Source: Planctomycetota bacterium (lineage in GTDB: Bacteria; Planctomycetota; Planctomycetia; Pirellulales; Pirellulaceae). Taken from it: a DNA stretch of 64,000 nt. Within the stretch, counting starts at the first letter, position 1. Every line of letters starts with the position of its first letter. The stretch lies in the NCBI GenBank assembly GCA_026692845.1, contig JAPLNM010000098.1, positions 25,986 to 89,985 on the forward strand. Direction: 5' to 3'. Made by a program: the position numbers and the translations under genes. This document shows, in pieces, positions 55,403 through 63,396 of this stretch. Under the pieces are notes generated by a model. That model ran no database searches. It was not told the DNA's origin and saw only the letters and a list, made by a program, of their open reading frames with translations.

Positions 55403-55420
55403 CCGGTAAATCTAACCGGT
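55395..55420 (+). repeat. 13-bp perfect tandem duplication across a stop codon
   Basis: aaatctaaccggt at 55395-55407 and 55408-55420, then a partial third copy. The first copy contains the TAA stop of the metallophosphoesterase gene (55400-55402). Confidence 0.92.
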
Positions 55421-55440
55421 AAATCCAACGGGCTCCGAGC

Positions 55441-56022
55441 TCACTGCAATCCTGCCACCGGATCGACCGTCCAATACCCCAACCATCGGCAGTCAGATCT
55501 TTCGAACGACTCCAATCGTGCCTTGCTCTTGCCAACGCACCGCTCGGCCGTTTGGGTTACCAATACCAAACCATCGCACAATCGCGATGCTTGAAGTGCC
55601 TGTGGCGAATCGATCGATCCGAGCTCGATCAACACCAATCCATTATGGACTCGAATCTTGGTCAACCCAGCCACATCGCGCAACACTTGCCCAGAAATTT
55701 CGCTCGGGTCACTTCCACTCTCGCCAAGCCAACCCCAGTAGACTTCTTGAAGGCCTCGTACGGTAGGTTTCGCGGCAGCTTGTTTCCCGGCAGATTCGTT
55801 CCCGGCAGACAACCTGTCGGTGCTGCTCACCAAGCATCCTGGCGCTTGGCTCTGAGCGATCCATCCCAAGGCGAGCTGACGTGCCAGATCCATCGCACAC
55901 AACGCGTCAAGGCTACTTCGTTGGCTTGCCAAATAACCGACCCCGACGCAAACACTCGGGCGTTTAGGCAACGTTCGGACGAAAGAGTCGATGGGTATGA
56001 CGCAATCCATGTTCGGTTTCAT
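55441..56022 (-). CDS. Unknown protein downstream of the ExeA-like ATPase; possible P-loop-less BY-kinase/ParA relative
   Basis: 193 residues from ATG 56022; ATG 56088 would add 22 residues and overlap the ATPase end by 28 bases. Residues about 128-175 ('VHNGLVLIELGSIDSPQALQ', 'LCDGLVLVTQTAERCVGKSK') resemble the Walker B side of CpsD/ParA-type ATPases (usually DxVLIDxP...ADxxLLV). No Walker A is present. Being directly downstream of an ExeA-like ATPase, it may belong to an envelope polysaccharide or secretion module. The assignment is tentative. Confidence 0.55.
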   Translation of the reverse strand: MKPNMDCVIPIDSFVRTLPKRPSVCVGVGYLASQRSSLDALCAMDLARQLALGWIAQSQAPGCLVSSTDRLSAGNESAGKQAAAKPTVRGLQEVYWGWLGESGSDPSEISGQVLRDVAGLTKIRVHNGLVLIELGSIDSPQALQASRLCDGLVLVTQTAERCVGKSKARLESFERSDCRWLGYWTVDPVAGLQ

Positions 56023-56060
56023 TCTTATTTCGCTCAAGAGTGATCGCACCTGCCCGAACC

Positions 56061-57338
56061 CTATCGAATCGCAAACGGATTGATCCATTCGTGCTCTTCG
56101 ATCAACACAATCATGTCTCGATCGTCTCCGTCGACCGATTCGCCAACGATCAAGCTTGGGGTCGTCCGAGGATTGCTTGGACTGCTCGCGACGGGCTTTG
56201 GTGATCGCTTGGCGGTCAACTCGGCTCGCACAAACGCATGGTTGCTTGGATCGAGCTGAACGGCCGAGAGATTCAGCTCCTTGATCCATTGTCGAAACGA
56301 CTCGTCGATCGTGCCGGATGAAACCTTTGGCTCAAGTGCTCGTCCTGCGGTGCCTTGGCTAGGTGGATCTTGCTCGACGGAGTCTTCGAGGAACGCTTGA
56401 AATAGATTGACCTCGTCGGATTCCAGAGACTCTTCATCCAAGTTTCCGAATTCGACCGACGAACCGGTCTGGAGTGCATCCTCCTGGATCGATTCGGCGG
56501 GGAGGTCGTGGGGTGCCGACCACGGATTGGGCAACTGATGGAGTTGTGTCCAAACAGCTCCGATTCGACTCGCCGGTATCGGACGCTGGGCCGCGGTCCC
56601 CGATTGCAAAATGGCTTGGTCGGCAAGCTGGTCAATGAGCCTTGGTATCCCATCGCTGGCTCGATAAATCGCTTCGAGCGCCTCGGGTTCAAAAACGGCG
56701 ATTGGATTCCCGCCTGCCAACTCGATCTTTCGTTGAATATACCGAAGCGTTTCGGGATGACTCAACGGGGCCAAGTAATGTCGGGCGACGATCCGCTGGT
56801 TGAGCGACTCCATGTGAGGATGGGCTAGCGTGTCTTCAAGCTTGAGTGTTCCTGCCAGAACCAGGTGCACGCAGCACTTTCCTCGACAAAGCGTGTTGGT
56901 CAAAATCCGAAGTTCATCGAGCAACTTCATGGACAAGGTTTGTGCTTCGTCAACCAATAACACCACCCCACCGCCAACCTTTTTCGGATCACTCAAATGC
57001 TTTTGAAGTTCGATGCGAAGATCCCCTTCGCTCATCTCGCGATGGGGCAGTCCCAGATGATACAGAATCGATTGCAGGAGTGCTCTGCGCGTGCACAACG
57101 GTGAGCTTGCCAAAAAGACCACCTGCAGTCGGTCTTGAAGAGCATGAGCGATCTTCATCGCGCACATGGTTTTTCCGAGTCCCGATCCAGCGATGATCAA
57201 CGAAGGTCCTTCGCCACGCAACACACATCGCACCGAATGCTCAACGGCCGAATCACAACCGGCGATCGGAACGTAGGAATCCAAGCAGGGTGCGACACGA
57301 AACGGTCGCCTCGCGAATCCAAAGAACGCTTCCACCAT
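56061..57338 (-). CDS. ExeA/GspA-like AAA ATPase
   Basis: 425 residues from ATG 57338, giving the family start 'MVEAFFGFARRPFRVAP'; a GTG three codons earlier is also in frame. Walker A 'IAGSGLGKTMCAMKIA' (about 51-66), Walker B 'GVVLLVDEAQTL' (about 120-131), sensor 'LVLAGTLKLEDTL', 'LNQRIVARHYLAPLSHPETLRYI', and the lid region 'ASDGIPRLIDQLADQA'. The last 150 residues are acidic and disordered-looking. ExeA helps assemble the type II secretin; in planctomycetes similar ATPases lie near polysaccharide genes. No secretin is in the window. Confidence 0.85.
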   Translation of the reverse strand: MVEAFFGFARRPFRVAPCLDSYVPIAGCDSAVEHSVRCVLRGEGPSLIIAGSGLGKTMCAMKIAHALQDRLQVVFLASSPLCTRRALLQSILYHLGLPHREMSEGDLRIELQKHLSDPKKVGGGVVLLVDEAQTLSMKLLDELRILTNTLCRGKCCVHLVLAGTLKLEDTLAHPHMESLNQRIVARHYLAPLSHPETLRYIQRKIELAGGNPIAVFEPEALEAIYRASDGIPRLIDQLADQAILQSGTAAQRPIPASRIGAVWTQLHQLPNPWSAPHDLPAESIQEDALQTGSSVEFGNLDEESLESDEVNLFQAFLEDSVEQDPPSQGTAGRALEPKVSSGTIDESFRQWIKELNLSAVQLDPSNHAFVRAELTAKRSPKPVASSPSNPRTTPSLIVGESVDGDDRDMIVLIEEHEWINPFAIR

Positions 57339-57459
57339 TCGAATCACCCACCGTTTTGCTAGCGTATCTAGGCTGACTGCCCGTTCCAGCCCTTGCCGTT
57401 CCAGCCCATCAGTGGAATCGGTACGATCGCTTCAGTTTGCCCTTCCTAGACAAAACACT

Positions 57460-58476
57460 TCAGTCGCACAATGAGACGCGTTGGTGGGTGTGGGTGCTGA
57501 GCTTGGCTTTTTCCAAAATTCGGATCGCATCGTTGGTTTCCTGCAAATCGCTAACCAACGAAACCTTCGACGAAACGGCGCGATGGAACTGGATGAGCAT
57601 TTGCTGGCCGATCGGCAACTCCGTATCGAGCGTCTCTTGGTGCCGTCCGGCATCGTCAAACCAGACGAGCGTCGAGGGTAGATCGATAAACACAAGCCCT
57701 TTTTCGCAGCAGACTTGAACGGCCGCCGGGGGACGAAACGCGATGGCTTCTGCCCAAACCGCGGGGATATAGGCACCACAACTGATTTGGGCCAAGATCG
57801 CGTTGGGGTCGGTTTCCGGATCGCCGAAGCCAAGACTCAGGATCTGATAGTCAGCGTTGGTCGGACTGGGCCGACTTAAGTGCCGGATGGCTTGGATCCA
57901 ATCGGGCTCTTCGCCAACGATGTACTTGCACCAATCGATCAGTTCGAGAAGCTCGCGATTGGAATGTTTCTCTAGCGAAATCGCATTGGCTGGATCGGGT
58001 AGTTCGCTCGGCAAGCGTCGGTGGCAAAACAGCAATCGCGGGCGTCCGAGTCGCGTTGCAATGAGCTCCTTGAACCGCAACGTGGCCGGCGCATAGCGTC
58101 TGGAAAATCCGCTCATGAACGGAATTCCTGAACTGGCGATCGCGGCCTGCAATCCCGACGCGTTCATCCCTTGGATGTCGACCTCGGATCCACAGAAAAT
58201 TCCCTTTTGGTATTCGCAAGCGACCCATAGGGGTTGGAGTTGATACCAGTCGTCCTCGAGCATCAGGACAGCTTCGACCGCTGGGTTGGCAATCAGACTG
58301 CGAAAGCTGTCATAGGCTATCGAGTCGAGTTCACGCGCTGCGGTGGCGGCCAGAGCGGACACACTGTGGTAGACGCCGACGACCCCGAAACGATCTCGAA
58401 GGGAACGCATCGCAGGAAGGTAGCGCTGTTGCCAATCCGAACCTAGCCCAATGACGGCTATTCGAAGCTTCTGCAT
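57460..58476 (-). CDS. Gfo/Idh/MocA-like protein without the EKP and GxHxxD motifs
   Basis: 338 residues. N-terminal Rossmann motif 'IAVIGLGSDWQQRYLP' (residues 6-21) supports nucleotide binding. Where the EKP motif belongs there is 'QKGIFCGSEVDIQG'; the second-domain motif reads 'NRELLELIDWCKYIVGE' without the catalytic His. The fold is recognisable by order and spacing, but normal dehydrogenase catalysis is unlikely. 120 bases separate it from the ExeA-like gene start on the same strand. Confidence 0.68.
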   Translation of the reverse strand: MQKLRIAVIGLGSDWQQRYLPAMRSLRDRFGVVGVYHSVSALAATAARELDSIAYDSFRSLIANPAVEAVLMLEDDWYQLQPLWVACEYQKGIFCGSEVDIQGMNASGLQAAIASSGIPFMSGFSRRYAPATLRFKELIATRLGRPRLLFCHRRLPSELPDPANAISLEKHSNRELLELIDWCKYIVGEEPDWIQAIRHLSRPSPTNADYQILSLGFGDPETDPNAILAQISCGAYIPAVWAEAIAFRPPAAVQVCCEKGLVFIDLPSTLVWFDDAGRHQETLDTELPIGQQMLIQFHRAVSSKVSLVSDLQETNDAIRILEKAKLSTHTHQRVSLCD

Positions 58477-58775
58477 ATTCCCCTGCTTGGAATCGACCCA
58501 GGACCGCTTTTCAACAGATCCAAAACGCTACGCAGACCAAAGGACAGCGTGAACCAAAGTTCATTGTACCCGAAGTTCTGTGGCAGATGTTGAAGATGCG
58601 TATGGATGTATCTGGACGGATGCAGGACTAGACATTGAGTCGAGCGACGCGAGAGACATCCCAGCGGAAGAATCCCGGAGATTTCATCGGCGTAAGACGA
58701 AAATCGGTCTTGAGAAAGCGCGCAAAAGCGCAGCTGAAAAACGCAGAGCCGGCAGGGAAAGCCCCCAAACGGAAT

Positions 58776-58928
58776 CTATCGCTTACGACGCTTGACCTTC
58801 GCACCACCTTGACGAACCTTGTAACGTGGATTGCTCTTGCAAATCACGTAGATCCGACCGCGACGACGCACTACTTGGCAATCGGCGTGTCGGTACTTTA
58901 GGGCACCAATAGATGAAACGACTTTCAT
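58776..58928 (-). CDS. rpmJ: 50S ribosomal protein L36
   Basis: A 50-residue protein found by reading the minus strand: '[20 protein letters not shown]', then [20 protein letters not shown] and a basic KVKRRKR end. This is the L36 family; the pattern ([20 protein letters not shown]) matches the form with a partly lost zinc-ligand set seen in type-B/YkgO-like L36. GAGAGA lies eight bases before ATG 58928. It is a stand-alone gene, not in the rpsM cluster. The 299 bases downstream (58477-58775) show no other gene I can support. Confidence 0.93.
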   Translation of the reverse strand: MKVVSSIGALKYRHADCQVVRRRGRIYVICKSNPRYKVRQGGAKVKRRKR

Positions 58929-59145
58929 GGTTATTCTCTCGGAACTCTTGGGCGAAACTCTTGGGTTGCCAAGGACATAGACCGCCGGGGTCCATTCCTG
59001 GGAATGCGTACTATATCGGCCAGCCCAATCCTGGCAACATCAAAAACGCTGGTTTTTTTATCGATTACCCGCAGCTCCAGTCCTTCGGCCCCGTTGGCTC
59101 CACGCCGAATGGCGTTGAATTAAAAGCGGAACGCCACCGCATGGC

Positions 59146-59151
59146 TATAAT
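59146..59151 (+). promoter_or_regulatory. Possible -10 element (TATAAT)
   Basis: TATAAT preceded by TGGC, 105 bases before ATG 59256, in a 327-base gap otherwise without features. No -35 at normal spacing. Confidence 0.4.
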
Positions 59152-59255
59152 CGGATTTCCGAATGCTCCTACCAATACCCACGGCCTTGCGTCGAATCCC
59201 AGCTCGCAGTACCCTTTTTCCCCCCGCTGCGGAACCCAATCAAAGATCCCCACCT

Positions 59256-61301
59256 ATGCCAATCGCCCCCCTGCTGACCGTCTCGATCCTAGCGCTGCTT
59301 TGCCCAGCGGCTGCGATGGCCCAAGGCCTCGTGCTATCGGGGATCGAGACAATCCCGCACCAATTCTCGTCGGAAATGAGGTGGCGTAAGCCGCCCGAAC
59401 CGAGCCTCTCGGCCCGTACGAAACTGTTCGTCCAGAACGTTTCGGAGCAACCTATCGCGATCGATGGACCCTTGCGATTCGATTCGCTCACTGCGAGCCA
59501 ACTGGTTGCTGCCAACGCGTGGGCTTGGCGCGACCCGTCCTGGGAAAATGGCTTTGAGTTGCCTGCAGGGGCCTTGCGGGTCCTTCGGTTCAACGGCCAA
59601 AGCTCCGAATGGGGAACTGGATCGAACCATACGCTCGATTACAAAACCCTCGCGGTGGACCAACCGGCCAAAGAGCCGCAGATCCTATTCGATATCGACA
59701 CGCCTGAGGTTTGGATCGAATCGATGGGTTTTCTAAGTCCTGCCGAATCGCTTCGCCCGACGAGCGTCCTGGTCACGCTCCGAAACAACCTGGAGAAAAA
59801 CCTTGAGCTCAAGTCCTGTCGGTTGTGGTTTCCAAAAGACAATGACTCCTACCACACGTTATTCCCTTACGCTGAAAAGTATGATGTTCAAACTTGGAAC
59901 GCCGATCAAAACGTCCCTGCCAAAGAACTCACTGGCTTGACGATCGCGACCGAGCCACTGGCGTTGACTTCCATGGCTCTGGAGATTGTACTTTCAAGCG
60001 ATTCTCAGCCAGAACCGATCCGTCTTTGGGCCAGCATGAAGGTCCGTCCGAACACGTTTGATATCAGCGGAGGTTGGACTGCAAACCAAGTCAAGAACCG
60101 CATGAGCATGACCAACGAAGAGTATTTAAAAACCTTGGCGCTGCTTCACGTCAACACCGGACAGATCGAAGAAGTCGCAGGATTCACCGACAATCCTGAG
60201 CTCTATGCGAAGTACCCGATGAAACGATTCAATCGGCTTGGAGATCGTCAGCGCTACGACTCCGATGCGATGCTGCCGAATATCCACGCGGTCGAATTTT
60301 TAGGCGAACCGCAGTACGGGGGAGGCCGACCTGTCCCGGCTCAAGAGGTCTTCGACAAGCTCGCACCCTACGAGTCTTGGCGGCTCCCGACAAGTGTCAC
60401 CTTGAGCGAAGAACGCACCTGGCGCTTCTATGCAGGACTGTCCGATTACCCGCACTACGATGCCTACCGCGTCATCGCCCCTGCGGCCGATGCTTGGACC
60501 AAATACGACCGTTGGAACGGCGAGTCGATCCGATGGGGCGCTCCCTTGGAAACCATCGGATCGATGACTCGAAGCCTCCGAGAACAAAGCCGACCGGTGA
60601 GTATCGCTTATTGGTCCCAAGGCGCCCACGACGGATGGGGCGGGATCCTGAGCCCACGCCGTGGGTCCCCTACCCCCCAAGAACTCCGCGCTCAAGCTTG
60701 GCAGGGCCTAGGCAACGGAATCATGTCCTTGTACTGGTTCAACCTGAGCATCAAGTCGCTTGCGAAATTCCCCGACCTACTCGATCCGATCCGCCGAGTA
60801 GGTCGCGAAATCGATTTGCTCCGACCGATCCTCCAATCGGGTACCGCCTACGGATACGAAAGGATCGTCCAGGATGCCAAACCCTCTTGGGACCTCTCGT
60901 CGATCGCCTCGCGAGACTCTGCACTTCTGGTCGCCAACGATCTTGCCTACACGATCGACCCGAAAACCCGTACCTTCCGGTTCGAAAACCGACCTGCAAG
61001 CTTTCGCTTCGCTCTGCCAACCTGGCTCCAAAGTGCAACGTCCAACGGCGGTTTGGAATGCTTTGAAATCGACGCCGATGGCCCGAAACCCATCAAGTAC
61101 CGCATCGATCAGAAAGCCATCGAGATCGAAGCCCAGGCCGGAGTCAATGTCGTAGGTGTCTACGTCGTGACCCGCGACAAATCCCTCCGGCAACGCTTGG
61201 CCGAACAAGCCACCGCGCTGGACCAACGAGAAAAAGCCCTAGGTTTTGACCCCATCGGCAATCCCGAGGATCGCAAGCAGCTTGAAAGCTGGGTCGATTG
61301 A
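59256..61301 (+). CDS. Exported protein of unknown function, possible glycosidase-like barrel
   Basis: 681 residues from ATG 59256, which starts a signal peptide (MPIAPLLTVSILALLCPAAAMA); the frame opens earlier at 59163 without a plausible leader. An N-terminal beta-rich region (about 30-250) precedes a part with barrel-like strand signatures ('IAYWSQGAHDGWGGILSPRR', 'QAWQGLGNGIMSLYWFNLS', 'RRVGREIDLLRPILQSG') similar in style to glycoside-hydrolase-like planctomycete proteins. No catalytic acid pair is identified. The C-terminus is a small beta domain and a charged helix. Function is open. Confidence 0.65.
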   Translation: MPIAPLLTVSILALLCPAAAMAQGLVLSGIETIPHQFSSEMRWRKPPEPSLSARTKLFVQNVSEQPIAIDGPLRFDSLTASQLVAANAWAWRDPSWENGFELPAGALRVLRFNGQSSEWGTGSNHTLDYKTLAVDQPAKEPQILFDIDTPEVWIESMGFLSPAESLRPTSVLVTLRNNLEKNLELKSCRLWFPKDNDSYHTLFPYAEKYDVQTWNADQNVPAKELTGLTIATEPLALTSMALEIVLSSDSQPEPIRLWASMKVRPNTFDISGGWTANQVKNRMSMTNEEYLKTLALLHVNTGQIEEVAGFTDNPELYAKYPMKRFNRLGDRQRYDSDAMLPNIHAVEFLGEPQYGGGRPVPAQEVFDKLAPYESWRLPTSVTLSEERTWRFYAGLSDYPHYDAYRVIAPAADAWTKYDRWNGESIRWGAPLETIGSMTRSLREQSRPVSIAYWSQGAHDGWGGILSPRRGSPTPQELRAQAWQGLGNGIMSLYWFNLSIKSLAKFPDLLDPIRRVGREIDLLRPILQSGTAYGYERIVQDAKPSWDLSSIASRDSALLVANDLAYTIDPKTRTFRFENRPASFRFALPTWLQSATSNGGLECFEIDADGPKPIKYRIDQKAIEIEAQAGVNVVGVYVVTRDKSLRQRLAEQATALDQREKALGFDPIGNPEDRKQLESWVD

Positions 61302-61393
61302 TCCGACTCCCTCCTCTGCGCTTCGCTCCACGCGCAACCCGCATTGCGACTCTCATCGGAAAAAACTCAGATGACAGATTCGCCCAATCGACT

Positions 61394-61429
61394 ACCATAA
61401 TTCCGGGCCCGACCATAATTCTGGGCCCA
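61394..61429 (+). repeat. 18-bp near-perfect tandem duplication, intergenic
   Basis: accataattccgggcccg (61394-61411) and accataattctgggccca (61412-61429), in the 190-base spacer before the M28 gene. Confidence 0.88.
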
Positions 61430-61491
61430 ACCGCGCTATGCCAAGTCCACCCTGCCCTGAATTCCCCAAAAGATCCCTCGCTGCTGAACCC

Positions 61492-63396
61492 ATGAATCGA
61501 ATCACCGCAAAACACGACCCTGCAAACCCCACCAAATACTCCACCCCTCGATTCGCTCTTGGCACTGCCCTAGCAGCACTGTGCCTGCCAAGCCTCGACC
61601 TCTTGCCGACCCAACTCGCACACGCCCAGGACACCGCACCGGCACAGCAAACCGCACCGGCACAGCAAAGCACCGAAGCAGACTTTGTCGCCGATGTCCG
61701 GCAACTGACCTTCGAAGGCTCCCGGGCCGGCGAAGGGTACTTCAGCCGCGATGGCAAGCAAATGGTCTTCCAAAGCGAACGCGAGGCGGGCAACCCCTTC
61801 TACCAAATCTATCTGATGGACCGCGAATCCGGAGATGTCGAACGGGTTTCCCCAGGCCATGGCAAAACGACCTGCGCTTGGATCCATCCCGATGGCGATC
61901 GGGTGCTGTTTGCCTCGACCCAGTTCGATCCCGAATCGAAGGCCAAGCAGCAAGCGGAACTCGACTTCCGCGCCTCGGGCCAACAACGGCGCTACGCATG
62001 GGATTATGACCCTCAATTCGAATTGGTCGAATGGAACCGCAAATCAGGGGCTTACAAGAAACTGACCGAAGCCCTCGGCTACGACGCTGAGGCTTCCTAC
62101 AGCCCAGATGGCAAGCTCATCGCGTTTTCCTCGAATCGCCAAGCATATTCCAAAACGCTGAGCGAGCGTGAGAAAACCCTATTCGAAAACGACCCTGCCG
62201 TCGCCTTGGATCTGTATGTCATGAATTCCGACGGAACGAATGTTCGCAGAATCACCGATGTGTTCGGTTACGACGGCGGACCCTTCTTCTCACCCGATGG
62301 CAAGCGGCTCTGTTGGCGACGCTTCAGCGAAGACGGAGCGACAGCCGAAATCTACTCGGCCAACCTCGATGGTTCCGACGCCAAGCAGCTCACGCGGCTC
62401 GGGGCCATGAGCTGGGCCCCGTACTTCCACCCCACGGGCGATTACATGATCTTCGCGACCAACCTCCAAGGCTTCGCAAATTTTGAACTCTACATCGTCG
62501 ATGCACAAGGGACCAAAGAACCGGTCCGAGTCACCTCCACCGATGGCTTCGACGGACTCCCGGTTTTTTCACCCGATGGATCCGAGTTGGCCTGGACGAG
62601 CAACCGCACCGCTGAGAAAAAATCACAGATCTTCATCGGGACTTGGAACGATGCTCAAGCCCAAAAATCGCTGGGCCTGGGAAAAACCCCAGGAACCCTC
62701 GATGCCGATGCGCTCGGACAAGTATCGAGCTTAGCCTCCGAAAATGCCAAAGCCAACGACAACGATTACAAAGCCTCGGATGTCGGACGGCATGTCGATT
62801 ATCTGTGCCGACCTGAGCTCGGAGGACGCTTGACGGGTACCGACGGCGAACGGCTCGCAACGGCCTATGTCGCTAGCTACATGTCCCAGCTCGGGCTCGC
62901 TCCGGCCGGCACAGACACCTTCTCGATGCTCTTAGAGAAAACCATGCTCCTAGAGAAAACCAATCTCAACCAAAAAACCGATTCGCCTTCGGCACCCAAC
63001 CTCGACGAATTCGGCAAGTACTTCTTCCCGTTCCCCTACACCGCCGGAGTCGAACTCGCAGGGAACAACACCCTCAAGTCCGCCGAGGTCTCATGGAAGC
63101 TCGACGAAGACTACAGACCGCTGGCGTTCTCCAAGTCCGGTGAGGTCGAGCCCACAGGCGTGGTCTTCGCCGGTTACGGCATCGTGGCTCCCGCCGACGA
63201 AAATCAAAAAGAGTACGATTCGTACGTCCATTTGGATGTCGAGAACAAGTGGGTGCGTTGTGAGTGGACCCAAGAGCGGTGTCCGCCAGCAATTGGTCCC
63301 TCTTCAAAACGATGGCTCACTCTCTGGCACCAGCATCGCTGCGATGAGCATCACCGATGCGCTCGCCTTGGAATGGTTCGCCAAAAGCGAAGATAA
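61492..63396 (+). CDS. M28 aminopeptidase-like gene, 5' part (propeller and PA region) ending out of frame
   Basis: Signal peptide from ATG 61492 ('LGTALAALCLPSLDLLPTQLAHAQ'), then TolB/PD40-type propeller repeats ('YFSRDGKQMVFQSER', 'YSPDGKLIAFSSNR', 'FFSPDGKRLCWRR', 'FSPDGSELAWTSNR'), then the start of an M28 peptidase ('DYLCRPELGGRLTGTDGERLAT') and a PA-like insert ('GVVFAGYGIVAP'). Good similarity to the family stops at 'HLDVENKWV' (63252); the remaining 48 residues of the frame (from 'RCEWTQERC') are not protein-like. The true continuation is in another frame from about 63263. Two duplications (APAQQT and MLLEKT) occur inside. It is followed by the 3' part. Confidence 0.8.
   Translation: MNRITAKHDPANPTKYSTPRFALGTALAALCLPSLDLLPTQLAHAQDTAPAQQTAPAQQSTEADFVADVRQLTFEGSRAGEGYFSRDGKQMVFQSEREAGNPFYQIYLMDRESGDVERVSPGHGKTTCAWIHPDGDRVLFASTQFDPESKAKQQAELDFRASGQQRRYAWDYDPQFELVEWNRKSGAYKKLTEALGYDAEASYSPDGKLIAFSSNRQAYSKTLSEREKTLFENDPAVALDLYVMNSDGTNVRRITDVFGYDGGPFFSPDGKRLCWRRFSEDGATAEIYSANLDGSDAKQLTRLGAMSWAPYFHPTGDYMIFATNLQGFANFELYIVDAQGTKEPVRVTSTDGFDGLPVFSPDGSELAWTSNRTAEKKSQIFIGTWNDAQAQKSLGLGKTPGTLDADALGQVSSLASENAKANDNDYKASDVGRHVDYLCRPELGGRLTGTDGERLATAYVASYMSQLGLAPAGTDTFSMLLEKTMLLEKTNLNQKTDSPSAPNLDEFGKYFFPFPYTAGVELAGNNTLKSAEVSWKLDEDYRPLAFSKSGEVEPTGVVFAGYGIVAPADENQKEYDSYVHLDVENKWVRCEWTQERCPPAIGPSSKRWLTLWHQHRCDEHHRCARLGMVRQKRR
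61633..61668 (+). repeat. 18-bp perfect tandem duplication in coding sequence
   Basis: accgcaccggcacagcaa at 61633-61650 and 61651-61668; repeats TAPAQQ just after the signal peptide. Confidence 0.92.
62926..62961 (+). repeat. 18-bp tandem duplication in coding sequence
   Basis: atgctcttagagaaaacc (62926-62943) and atgctcctagagaaaacc (62944-62961), one mismatch; repeats MLLEKT. Confidence 0.92.

Noticed and set aside
58580..58795. 71-residue plus ORF overlapping rpmJ
   Set aside because: Charged low-complexity reading without family features; rpmJ on the minus strand explains the overlapping part.
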